Source: Lachnospiraceae bacterium (GTDB lineage Bacteria; Bacillota; Clostridia; Lachnospirales; Lachnospiraceae). From it: 32,110 nt of DNA. Of this stretch, positions 16,232-24,393 are shown in pieces. The notes under the pieces are model-generated. The model saw nothing but the letters and a program-made list of their open reading frames with translations, was not told the origin of the DNA and made no database searches. The position numbers and the translations under genes were made by a program. The stretch covers positions 1 through 32,110 of the forward strand of contig JAFYAS010000027.1 in NCBI GenBank assembly GCA_017540605.1, given 5' to 3'. Each line of letters starts with the position of its first letter. Position 1 is the first letter of the stretch.

Positions 16232-16412
16232 CCGGTACGGTCAATGCCTCGTGACCTATAGTACCATTCCTATCGGCAGGTTTCCCGGCTTCGGACTTCG
16301 TATCGCTACACGCTTTTCTTACCTTCCCGGTGATATACCCAGTGGCTCTTTAAGCTTGTCCTTCACGGTGACGAGATCGCATGAGACTCAAACTCATTTC
16401 CCTTTTAACCTA
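16204..16412 (-). ncRNA. Cobalamin riboswitch
   Basis: The minus strand shows the conserved cobalamin-aptamer blocks in order. TTAAAAGGGAA lies at 16398-16408, then GCCACTG (16340-16346) and CACCGGGAAGG. The B12 box follows as GAAGTCCGAAG...AAACCTGCC (16275-16299). A downstream hairpin, GGTCA/TGACC with loop CGAGGCAT, fits the kissing-loop stem. The RNA would bind a cobalamin and reduce expression of the chelatase-transporter operon when corrinoids are plentiful. I cannot tell adenosyl- from hydroxo/methylcobalamin class by eye. Confidence 0.92.
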
Positions 16413-16473
16413 TAGCGCGCTTTTTGCTCGTCCGCCACAGGCACCGATGGAATATATAAAATTGACAACCGAC

Positions 16474-16502
16474 ATTATAGCGCAAGACTGTAAATAATAC
16501 AA
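16474..16502 (-). promoter_or_regulatory. Promoter of the cobalamin-riboswitch operon
   Basis: A perfect -10 TATAAT (16474-16479) on the minus strand with a poor -35 TTGTAT (16497-16502) and a 17-base spacer. It is about 60 bases upstream of the first conserved riboswitch block. Confidence 0.55.
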
Positions 16503-16574
16503 GTCTGTTTTTTCCCTCCAAACCCGGGAGTGTACTTTCTCACAGAGCGTTTTTTTTGTAGAAAAGCGTTTCAA

Positions 16575-16608
16575 ATAAAAAGGGCTGTGCGATTCACACA
16601 CAGCCCTT
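16575..16608 (-). terminator. Terminator after the GH94 phosphorylase gene
   Basis: AAGGGCTGTG and CACAGCCCTT form a perfect 10-bp stem (16580-16589 with 16599-16608), followed on the minus strand by TTTTATTTG. Strong intrinsic terminator, 19 bases past the gene end. Confidence 0.88.
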
Positions 16609-16626
16609 GATCTTTAATGTTTTTAA

Positions 16627-19080
16627 TTAGCCGAGTACAACCTCTACCTTATGAGTAGCGCCATCTCCCACTACAGGGATCACATTGCCCTCAACAGGCT
16701 TGCCGTCTACGGTCATGCTCTTTACTCCCTTGCATACATGGTCGGGATTCTTGATCTCGATCTCGTATGTGTCACCTCTGAAGGTTCTTGAAGCTGTAAA
16801 GCCATCCCAAGCTGAAGGAATTGAAGGATCAACCTTCAGTCCGTCATAGTCAGCCTTGATACCAAGGATGTACTGAGAAATAGCTACGAAGTTCCATGCA
16901 GCTGTACCTGTAAGCCAAGAGTTCTTTGCCTCACCGAAACGACCTGCATCCTTACCTGCTATCATCTGAGCATATACATAGGGCTCAGTTCTGTGAAGGT
17001 CTGAATACTTCTCCTCACGGAATGCGGGAGCGATCTTTGAGTAATACTCAAATGCCTTGTCTCCTCTGCCTGCATAAGCCTCTGCACAGATGATCCATGC
17101 ATTGTTGTGACAGAAGATACCTGCGTTCTCCTTGTAGCCTGCGGGATATGTAGAAATCTCGCCGTACTGGATATAATACTTTGTGAATGCGGGATTGTTG
17201 AGAACAAGTCCGTGCTCACAATTAAGATACTTGTCAATGCTGTCAAGAGTCTGGATATCATAGCCCTTATCCTTACCAATCTCAGCCATAACAGCGAAGC
17301 CCTGAGGCTCAATGAATATCTTACCTTCCTCGCACTCCTTAGAACCAACCTTCTTGCCGAAGTCATCATAAGCACGAAGGAACCACTCTCCGTCATAACC
17401 ATGATCGATGATGTTCTGCTTCATCTTGTCGATCTCAGCCTGAGCCTTAGCTGCCTCATCATCAAGTCCCTTCTTCCTGCAAAGTGCTACATACTCAGGA
17501 CCTGAGTAGCAGAACAGAGTTGCAACAAAGAGTGACTCAGCGATCTTTGAGTACTTATCATCACCATACTTAGGTGAAGTATAAGTCTGGAAGCTCTCAC
17601 CGGGAGTGCTTGAGAAGCATGAAAGATTCAGACAATCATTCCAGTCAGCTCTCATAGAGAGAGGAAGTCCGTGAGGACCCACATTATTGACTACTCTGTA
17701 AAATGACTGCTTTAAGTGGTCCATCATAGGCTTAGCAAGCTTCTCGTCATTCCTGTAAGGAACGTTCTCGTCAAGGATAGAGTAATCTCCTGTCTCCTTG
17801 ATATAAGCTGCTGTTGAAAGGATCATCCACAAAGGATCATCTGAGAAGTCTCCGCCCACTGCATCGTTACCCTTCTTTGTAAGAGGCTGATACTGATGGA
17901 AGCAACCGCCATCCTCAAACTGGGTAGCTGCAAGATCAAGGATTCTCTCACGAGCTCTGTCAGGGATCTGATGTACGAAACCAAGAAGATCCTGATTTGA
18001 ATCTCTAAAGCCCATACCACGTCCGATACCGCTCTCGAAGTATGAAGCGGAACGTGACATATTGAAGGTAACCATACACTGATACTGATTCCAGATATTG
18101 ACCATACGATCAACCTTCTCATCGGGAGTCTTAACAGTGTACTTAGATAACAATTCATTCCAGTAGGTCTTGAGTGCAGCAAGTGCAGCATCTGCCTTCT
18201 CAGCTGTATCGAACTGCTTGATCATCTCATAAGCGGTGGACTTGTTCATAGAACCGTCTGCGTTCCACTTGTTGTCACCGTTCTCAACATAACCGAGTAC
18301 GAATACAAGCTCCTTTGTCTCACCTGCCCCAAGTGTGATATCAAGGCTGTGAGAAGCTATGGGAGACCATCCGTCTGCCTTTGAGTTCTTGCTCTTACCT
18401 GCCATTACAACATCGGGATTGCCGAAGCCGTTGTAAAGGCCCATAAAGCTTTCTCTATCACAATCATAACCTGTTACATCTGCATTGACAGTGTAGAATG
18501 CGAAGTGATCACGACGCTCCTTGTACTCTGTCTTGTGGAAGAGTGTAGAGCCCTCTACCTCAACCTCACCTGTATTGAAATTACGCTGGAAGTTTGTTGA
18601 ATCATCCTCAGCGTTCCATAAACACCACTCAAGGAATGAGAAGAATGTGAACTTCTTCTCTGAAGAGCCTGTGTTCTTTAATACTACCTTCTGAACCTCG
18701 CCATTGAAGTCCTGAGGTACAAAGAAGGTAACCTCTGCCTCGAGATCGTTCTTCTTACCCTTTATAACAGTATAGCCCATACCGTGACGGCACTCATACT
18801 CGTCAAGCTCCGTCTTTACGGGAGACCAACCGGGATTCCAAACTGTTCCTGCCTCGTTGATATAGAAATAACGTCCACCCATATCTACAGGCACATTGTT
18901 GTAACGATATCTCGTAATTCTTCTCATACGAGCATCCTTATAAAAGCTGTAACCTCCTGCTGTGTTAGAGATCAAAGAGAAAAATGCCTGTGTACCGAGA
19001 TAATTGATCCAGGGATATGGAGTTCTCGGAGAAGTGATGACATACTCTTTGTTGGCATCATCAAAGTAACCAAACTTCAT
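16627..19080 (-). CDS. cbp: GH94 cellobiose phosphorylase
   Basis: Cytoplasmic enzyme splitting cellobiose with phosphate into glucose-1-phosphate and glucose, which saves ATP in cellulose-fed anaerobes. At 817 residues it matches the length of characterised cellobiose phosphorylases. It starts [20 protein letters not shown], typical of the family, and has the block [15 protein letters not shown] in the (alpha/alpha)6 barrel. The general acid lies in [10 protein letters not shown] (Asp482). No signal peptide is present. A frame 24 residues longer begins at 19152, but those codons fall in the transcript leader right after the -10 box, and AGGAAGGTAGG precedes the chosen ATG. It is a single-gene unit with its own promoter and terminator. 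Cellodextrin phosphorylases are longer, so cellobiose is the best substrate guess. Confidence 0.9.
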   Translation of the reverse strand: MKFGYFDDANKEYVITSPRTPYPWINYLGTQAFFSLISNTAGGYSFYKDARMRRITRYRYNNVPVDMGGRYFYINEAGTVWNPGWSPVKTELDEYECRHGMGYTVIKGKKNDLEAEVTFFVPQDFNGEVQKVVLKNTGSSEKKFTFFSFLEWCLWNAEDDSTNFQRNFNTGEVEVEGSTLFHKTEYKERRDHFAFYTVNADVTGYDCDRESFMGLYNGFGNPDVVMAGKSKNSKADGWSPIASHSLDITLGAGETKELVFVLGYVENGDNKWNADGSMNKSTAYEMIKQFDTAEKADAALAALKTYWNELLSKYTVKTPDEKVDRMVNIWNQYQCMVTFNMSRSASYFESGIGRGMGFRDSNQDLLGFVHQIPDRARERILDLAATQFEDGGCFHQYQPLTKKGNDAVGGDFSDDPLWMILSTAAYIKETGDYSILDENVPYRNDEKLAKPMMDHLKQSFYRVVNNVGPHGLPLSMRADWNDCLNLSCFSSTPGESFQTYTSPKYGDDKYSKIAESLFVATLFCYSGPEYVALCRKKGLDDEAAKAQAEIDKMKQNIIDHGYDGEWFLRAYDDFGKKVGSKECEEGKIFIEPQGFAVMAEIGKDKGYDIQTLDSIDKYLNCEHGLVLNNPAFTKYYIQYGEISTYPAGYKENAGIFCHNNAWIICAEAYAGRGDKAFEYYSKIAPAFREEKYSDLHRTEPYVYAQMIAGKDAGRFGEAKNSWLTGTAAWNFVAISQYILGIKADYDGLKVDPSIPSAWDGFTASRTFRGDTYEIEIKNPDHVCKGVKSMTVDGKPVEGNVIPVVGDGATHKVEVVLG

Positions 19081-19143
19081 GAATAAAATACCTACCTTCC
19101 TTAATTTGTAATTCACGCCCCCGTTTACGGCGTACATGGGTAC

Positions 19144-19172
19144 ATTATACAATAAAAATCTCTAAAGCACAA
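19144..19172 (-). promoter_or_regulatory. Promoter of the GH94 gene
   Basis: Perfect -10 TATAAT (19144-19149), 17-base spacer and a weak -35 TTGTGC (19167-19172) on the minus strand. The start point would be near 19137, leaving about 55 bases of leader. Confidence 0.6.
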
Positions 19173-19237
19173 GCAAAACCGACAGATTACACAAAAGTTA
19201 CTTTTCGCCGAAAAAGCTCGTAAATAAGCCATTTTTC

Positions 19238-22200
19238 CTATTTTTTATTCTTTAAGAGTTTCTTATAATGCGCCTTTTTATTCTTCGGATAGGTGAAGGC
19301 AAGCTTCCTGTGACAATAATAGAAGGCCTTTGCTCCAACAGATTGAAGTGTTTTAGTCTTTATCTTGACCTTTTTAAGTGCGTGGCATCCGAAAAAGCAC
19401 TGCTTACCAAGCTTTGCCACTCTGCTCTCCAGGGTAAAGCTTGAAAGCTTCACACAGCCCTCAAATGCTGACGCTCCTATCTCTCCAACCTTCTTCATAC
19501 CTGTCACTGATTTAAGCTTTACACAACCCTTAAATGCGTTCTTCGGGATCACTGCCACCTTTGAGGGAATAAGTATCTTTGTAAGTGCCTTACAGCCTGA
19601 AAAGACACCACTACCCATAGTTACAAGGGAAGAGTTCTTTCCACCCTTAAAGGTCACCTTCTTTAGCGAGGTACAGTTTGCAAAGGCTGATGCTCCAAGC
19701 TTTAATATCGACTTTGGAAGTGTGATGGCGGTCAAGGCCTTACAACCCTTAAAGGCTTTGCTTCCGATCTGCAAAAGTCCACTGTTAAAGCTTACCTTCT
19801 TAAGCGCCACACATCCGGAAAATGCGCTGCTTCCGATAGACTTTAATGTCGCAGGACAGTTAAACTCCAGAAGCTCCCTACAGCCTGAAAAGGCTTTATT
19901 GCCTATGGTTACAAGCCCCTCTACCGTATTGACCCTTGAAAGAAGGCTGCAATTTTCAAAGGCCGAATCTCCAATAGTTGTAACATTGGATGGTATAGTG
20001 ACTGATCTTAATTCCTTGTTGTCCTTGAAGCTTTCCTTTGCGATAGCAGTCACAGGATATGTTATACCCGCAAATGAAAGCTGATTGGGGATCACAAGAT
20101 CTCTTACTCCCGAAAGACTCTTTAGTGCCACTGAAAGGCTTCCGTCCGAATTCTTCGTAAGCACGTAGGTTACTCCGTCCGCTGTGGTATATACTGCCTG
20201 AGAACCACTGTTAAGGGCACTTATTATCTCCTTCTGTGTTTCAAGAGTTACGGTTGATACCTGGTTAACCACCTCGTAAAGAGCCTTTTTCTCCGATTCT
20301 GAAAGCACTGAAGTAGAAATGACTCTATTTAAAAGTGCTCTGTCAACATCAGTCAGATAACCGCTTGTAAGGTGCTTGATAAGATTTAACTTCTCTTCTT
20401 CGGTGAGGTTTGAATTATTTATAAGGTCGATAAGAGTCTTTACATACTCGGAGTTCATACCTGAAGATACCGATATCTGATCCACAAGCTCCTTTAGCTC
20501 GTTCTGATTGAGTTCTCCGATAGAAAGAACTGTCTCAAGTCTTTTCATGATATCATTAATCTTCGCCTCATCAATCTTTACCTCGTCTGTCTTTGTCCCA
20601 TCTGTCTTTGCCTCATCTATGACCTTCTCAGTGATAACAGTAACCTCCGTGATCTTGGTAGTTTCTTGATTATTTCCATCTCCGGTATCCTTATTAGCCG
20701 TCTCCTCAACTACTATGACGGGCTTTGGTATCTCCTTCCATACTGCATAGAGGGTAAGTGTGCCCTCCTCCATAAGATTCTTTATGGTCTGTCCAGAAAG
20801 ATAGGTAGGAGTATCATCTCCCTTCTTTTCAGACCAACCTAAAAACTCATAGTCAGTCTTTTCCGGCACATCATTTATGATGGTGGCCTCTGTATCATAG
20901 GAGATAGTCTGACTCGCTTCAAACCTTCCCTCTCCACCGTCTGTGTCATAATTGATGGTATAGCTTTTGGGCTCCCAGTTGGCGACAGCTGTAAGGTCAG
21001 AGCCTAAGGTCACGGCTTCTCCGGCGGCATAGGTTCTACCTCCTATAGTCCAGCCCTTGAAGCTGTAGCCTGTCCTACTTGGAGCTGCCTTTAGATTTAC
21101 CGTGGGATTCGTCCACTGGCCTACAAAGGTATTGTCAGTTGTCACCGTCACGGTCTGTCCGGCAGAGAATGTGCCACCCGTTGTTTTTACCCAGCCTCCA
21201 AAGCTTTGAGTTCCGCTGCTGTCGGATACGGCGGATCCTCTCTTGGAATCATACGTCACCTTGTAGGTATGTCCCTTTGGTGAAGGCAGGGTGACATTTC
21301 TGCTACCCCAGTTGGTATAAAGATCAACATTGCTTCCATAGGAAAGGCATAGGCCGTCCGTTCCATTGCCTGTACCGCCTACTAAGGAATTGTCCGCCGA
21401 AGACCAATGTGAAAAGGGAAGCTTCACTGTCTCAGATCCGTCACCCATACCTGTATTGTTATAACGATAGGTCTGCGTGACATATCGCTCGATACCAAGG
21501 GCATCAGCTGAAGGAACGGTTGCTCCGGTACCATAGCTATAATCCTGTCTTGATGCATTGCCGTGTGTAGCATTGCCGTTGTGACCTGCCGTATTGTAGG
21601 TCACGCTATAGGGTATACGCTTTACAAGTATCTGTGATACAGCATTGGAACTGATCATCGCTGAATTGATATTGATGATCATTGAAAAATAAACATCGCA
21701 TGCATCAAGTCTTTTTGCCTCATCCCAGGCGGTTACCTTGTTACTTCCGTCGCTTGTGAGGATGGTGACCACACCCTTGCTGATAGTGAATTCTGTACCC
21801 GGCTTAAAGGGTGTGCAAAGTGAATCGTTGAGATCTATCTTTCTAAAGCCACAGATATAATATCCGGCGGGCTTTTTGATATAGGTTCCGACAACACCCA
21901 GATAATACTTATCCACTGTATCCTTTTTGAAGGTCTTGCTCTCGGAAACTCCGCCGTAGCCTGAGATATATCTGGTAGATCTGCTCCAGTCCATATTCTT
22001 TTGCTGAGTACTCTGATCAAGGGACGTGTCGATACCGGAGACCGACAATGTCACCGAATCAAGCACTGCTCCCGTATCATAATCCACCACCTGAAGACTG
22101 CACATTCCGCTGCTTCCCGAAAACTTGGCACTATAGGTATCAAGCTCAACCTCTCCTTCCTCCTCTTCCTCATAGGCATAAACTGCATCTGTGAAAAATA

Positions 22201-22267
22201 GGCCGAATATCAGATGAAAAGCCAAGAACATAGTGCAAAAACATAGCATTTTTTTCCTTATACTCAC
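19238..22267 (-). CDS. Secreted surface protein with InlB B-repeats and BspA-type leucine-rich repeats
   Basis: A 1009-residue secreted protein. A hydrophobic signal ends at VYAYEEEEEG. A beta-rich N-terminal region leads to about three InlB-type (Listeria-Bacteroides) repeats, as in YSFKGWTIGGRTYAAGEAVT and YEFLGWSEKKGDD. A charged helical stretch follows, then around nine BspA-type leucine-rich repeats of the pattern AFxGCxxLKxVxxxxxLxxIG. It ends in a lysine-rich tail without an LPXTG motif or membrane anchor, so attachment may be ionic. Such proteins bind host or plant surfaces or other cells. The start is GTG at 22265-22267, 9 bases after AGGAGG; an upstream ATG frame from 22324 lacks a ribosome site. 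It has its own promoter about 170 bases upstream. Confidence 0.85.
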   Translation of the reverse strand: MSIRKKMLCFCTMFLAFHLIFGLFFTDAVYAYEEEEEGEVELDTYSAKFSGSSGMCSLQVVDYDTGAVLDSVTLSVSGIDTSLDQSTQQKNMDWSRSTRYISGYGGVSESKTFKKDTVDKYYLGVVGTYIKKPAGYYICGFRKIDLNDSLCTPFKPGTEFTISKGVVTILTSDGSNKVTAWDEAKRLDACDVYFSMIININSAMISSNAVSQILVKRIPYSVTYNTAGHNGNATHGNASRQDYSYGTGATVPSADALGIERYVTQTYRYNNTGMGDGSETVKLPFSHWSSADNSLVGGTGNGTDGLCLSYGSNVDLYTNWGSRNVTLPSPKGHTYKVTYDSKRGSAVSDSSGTQSFGGWVKTTGGTFSAGQTVTVTTDNTFVGQWTNPTVNLKAAPSRTGYSFKGWTIGGRTYAAGEAVTLGSDLTAVANWEPKSYTINYDTDGGEGRFEASQTISYDTEATIINDVPEKTDYEFLGWSEKKGDDTPTYLSGQTIKNLMEEGTLTLYAVWKEIPKPVIVVEETANKDTGDGNNQETTKITEVTVITEKVIDEAKTDGTKTDEVKIDEAKINDIMKRLETVLSIGELNQNELKELVDQISVSSGMNSEYVKTLIDLINNSNLTEEEKLNLIKHLTSGYLTDVDRALLNRVISTSVLSESEKKALYEVVNQVSTVTLETQKEIISALNSGSQAVYTTADGVTYVLTKNSDGSLSVALKSLSGVRDLVIPNQLSFAGITYPVTAIAKESFKDNKELRSVTIPSNVTTIGDSAFENCSLLSRVNTVEGLVTIGNKAFSGCRELLEFNCPATLKSIGSSAFSGCVALKKVSFNSGLLQIGSKAFKGCKALTAITLPKSILKLGASAFANCTSLKKVTFKGGKNSSLVTMGSGVFSGCKALTKILIPSKVAVIPKNAFKGCVKLKSVTGMKKVGEIGASAFEGCVKLSSFTLESRVAKLGKQCFFGCHALKKVKIKTKTLQSVGAKAFYYCHRKLAFTYPKNKKAHYKKLLKNKK

Positions 22268-22445
22268 AATAAAAATCCTCCTGATAGTCATCACAATAAC
22301 ACCTGCGAGATAACCATGTATCAATCGTAAAACGAAATAATACGCACAGTACTTACCCGCAGATCATAATAATACTTTAGTTAAATATGTGATCTCATAG
22401 GAACCTTTGGATTAAATTGAATTATATAGAAAACATGCTGGACTT

Positions 22446-22474
22446 ATTCTATCACCGAAAGCTGTATATTTCAA
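22446..22474 (-). promoter_or_regulatory. Promoter of the surface-protein gene
   Basis: TTGAAA (22469-22474), 17-base spacer, and an extended -10 TGaTAGAAT (-10 at 22446-22451) on the minus strand. The 13 bases GCTTTCGGTGATA at the -10 edge are identical to those in the loaP promoter. The predicted leader of about 170 bases shows no riboswitch that I recognise. Confidence 0.6.
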
Positions 22475-22540
22475 CAGTTTTTATCGTTTCACTCACACTT
22501 GTATATTTATACAACTCGATTGAAGTAGTGTGCTTACAAG

Positions 22541-22575
22541 AAAAACCCCAAGGTGAGTTTTTTTTCACCTCGGGG
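22541..22575 (-). terminator. aspS terminator
   Basis: On the minus strand CCCCGAGGTGA pairs with TCACCTTGGGG (one G-T pair), followed by TTTTTCTT. Strong intrinsic terminator, 20 bases past the aspS stop. Confidence 0.92.
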
Positions 22576-22595
22576 CATTGTATATTCAACAATAT

Positions 22596-24389
22596 TTATT
22601 CATTCTCTGCCTCTACGATAGAAATTGCAAGCTCTGAAAGCTGCTTGTCATCTACCACGTTGGGGGCATCTGACATAAGATCCGATGCATCCTTGATCTT
22701 CGGGAAGGCGATGACATCTCGGATGGAATCTACCTTTGCCATAAGCATCACAAGTCTGTCGAGACCGAAGGCAAGTCCTGCGTGAGGGGGTACTCCATAC
22801 TTGAATGCATTTAAAAGGAATCCGAATCTGTCATAGGCATCCTCCTTGGTAAAGCCAAGAACCTCAAACATCTTCTCCTGTATATCATCCTGATGGATAC
22901 GGACTGATCCGCCGCCTACCTCGCAGCCGTTAAGCACTATATCGTATGCTCTTGCTCTTACCTTGCCGGGATCGGAATCAATCATTGACCAATCCTCTTC
23001 CTTAGGCATGGTGAATGGATGATGCATAGCCGTAAAGCGGTTCTCCTCGTCACTCCACTCAAGAAGAGGGAAATCGGTTACCCACAAAAATCTATAGTCT
23101 GATTTGTCAAGCATTCCAAGCTGTTCTGCCAATTCGCATCTCAATGCACCGAGCACTGAAAATACTATCTTGTCGCGGTCTGCCGCAAAAAGGAGAAGAT
23201 CTCCCGGCTCGCCCTCCATTGCATCTACAAGTGCTTTAAGCTCATCCTCTGACATAAATTTGGCAAAGGAGCTCTTAAATGTTCCGTCTTCATTTACACA
23301 AAGATATGCAAGTCCCTTGGCACCGTAGCCCTTTGCAAATTCTACAAGTGCATCTATCTTCTTTCTGGGCATAGCACCCTGTCCCTTGACATTTATACCA
23401 CGAACGGATCCGCCTGCCTCGATTGCTCCGGTAAATACTCCAAAGCCGCAGCCCTTTACTACATCTGTTACATTCTTAAGCTCCATACCGAAACGAAGAT
23501 CAGGCTTGTCTGAACCGAAACGATCCATAGCCTCCTGCCAGCTCATACGGGGAAGGGGAAGGGGAATATCCACATCCAGTATCTCTTTGAAAAGCTTTGC
23601 TACAAGCCTTTCATTTACATCCATAACATCATCCTCATCAACGAAGGAAAGCTCCATATCGATCTGTGTGAACTCAGGCTGTCTGTCGGCACGAAGATCC
23701 TCGTCTCTGAAGCACTTTGCGATCTGCATATAACGGTCATAGCCTGAGCACATCAAAAGCTGCTTGAAAAGCTGAGGCGACTGGGGAAGTGCATAGAAAT
23801 TGCCGGGGTGTACACGGCTGGGCACAAGATAATCTCTTGCTCCCTCAGGTGTTGACTTGCAAAGCATGGGAGTCTCGATCTCCAAAAAGCCTTCCTCTGC
23901 TAAAAACTGTCTGGTGATGGTAGTCACCCTACTTCTCATCATAAGATTTCTCTGGATGTCAGGTCTTCTAAGGTCAAGATATCTGTACTTCAGTCTGATA
24001 TCCTCCTTGGTCTTTGAATCCTCTTCTATGGGAAAGGGAGGTGTCTCTGATTCTGAAAGCACACGAAGCTCCTTGGCTGTAACCTCGATCTCGCCTGTTG
24101 CAAGGTTCTTGTTCACACCGCCCTCGCGCTCTACTACCTCTCCGACTACCGCTACGACAAATTCGCTTCTAAGCTTATATGCCTTGTCGAAGCCTTCCTT
24201 TCCTATCTTCTCTTCATTGAAGGCTATCTGCAAAAGTCCTGTTCTATCCCTAAGGTCAGCAAATATCAATCCACCGGTGTTTCTGGTCTTTTGTATCCAA
24301 CCCATCACCGTAACTGTTTCTCCTACATTTGCCTTGCTTAAGGTTCCACATCTGTGTGTGCGCTTAAGCCCTCTCATTGATTCTGCCAT
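22596..24389 (-). CDS. aspS: Aspartyl-tRNA synthetase, bacterial type
   Basis: Class II synthetase charging tRNA-Asp, 597 residues, the usual bacterial length. It has an N-terminal OB-fold (VTVMGWIQKTRNTGGLIFADL) and motif 2 FRDEDLRADRQPEFTQIDME. A bacteria-specific GAD insert spans about residues 300-410. Motif 3 is GLAFGLDRLVMLM near the end. The chosen ATG (24389) lies 9 bases after GAGGAGG; a longer frame from 24407 would start inside the preceding gene and lacks a site. It begins 4 bases after the stop of the CBM34-GH13 gene, whose last codons encode the ribosome site. The two are therefore transcribed together, an unusual tie between translation and sugar use. It cannot be told by eye whether it also charges tRNA-Asn. 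Confidence 0.95.
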   Translation of the reverse strand: MAESMRGLKRTHRCGTLSKANVGETVTVMGWIQKTRNTGGLIFADLRDRTGLLQIAFNEEKIGKEGFDKAYKLRSEFVVAVVGEVVEREGGVNKNLATGEIEVTAKELRVLSESETPPFPIEEDSKTKEDIRLKYRYLDLRRPDIQRNLMMRSRVTTITRQFLAEEGFLEIETPMLCKSTPEGARDYLVPSRVHPGNFYALPQSPQLFKQLLMCSGYDRYMQIAKCFRDEDLRADRQPEFTQIDMELSFVDEDDVMDVNERLVAKLFKEILDVDIPLPLPRMSWQEAMDRFGSDKPDLRFGMELKNVTDVVKGCGFGVFTGAIEAGGSVRGINVKGQGAMPRKKIDALVEFAKGYGAKGLAYLCVNEDGTFKSSFAKFMSEDELKALVDAMEGEPGDLLLFAADRDKIVFSVLGALRCELAEQLGMLDKSDYRFLWVTDFPLLEWSDEENRFTAMHHPFTMPKEEDWSMIDSDPGKVRARAYDIVLNGCEVGGGSVRIHQDDIQEKMFEVLGFTKEDAYDRFGFLLNAFKYGVPPHAGLAFGLDRLVMLMAKVDSIRDVIAFPKIKDASDLMSDAPNVVDDKQLSELAISIVEAENE

Positions 24390-24393
24390 TTTC

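Noticed and set aside
16410..16601. 63-codon minus-strand frame upstream of the riboswitch
   Set aside because: It spans the promoter region of the riboswitch operon and has no coding features.
19081..19152. Longer N-terminus for the GH94 enzyme
   Set aside because: The extra codons begin right after the -10 box in the transcript leader, and family members start at the MKFGYFDD position.
19365..20084. 239-codon plus-strand frame
   Set aside because: Antisense shadow of the leucine-rich repeat region, its regularity reflecting the repeats.
22417..22785. 122-codon plus-strand frame
   Set aside because: It crosses the surface-gene promoter, the aspS terminator and the aspS 3' end; a chance frame.
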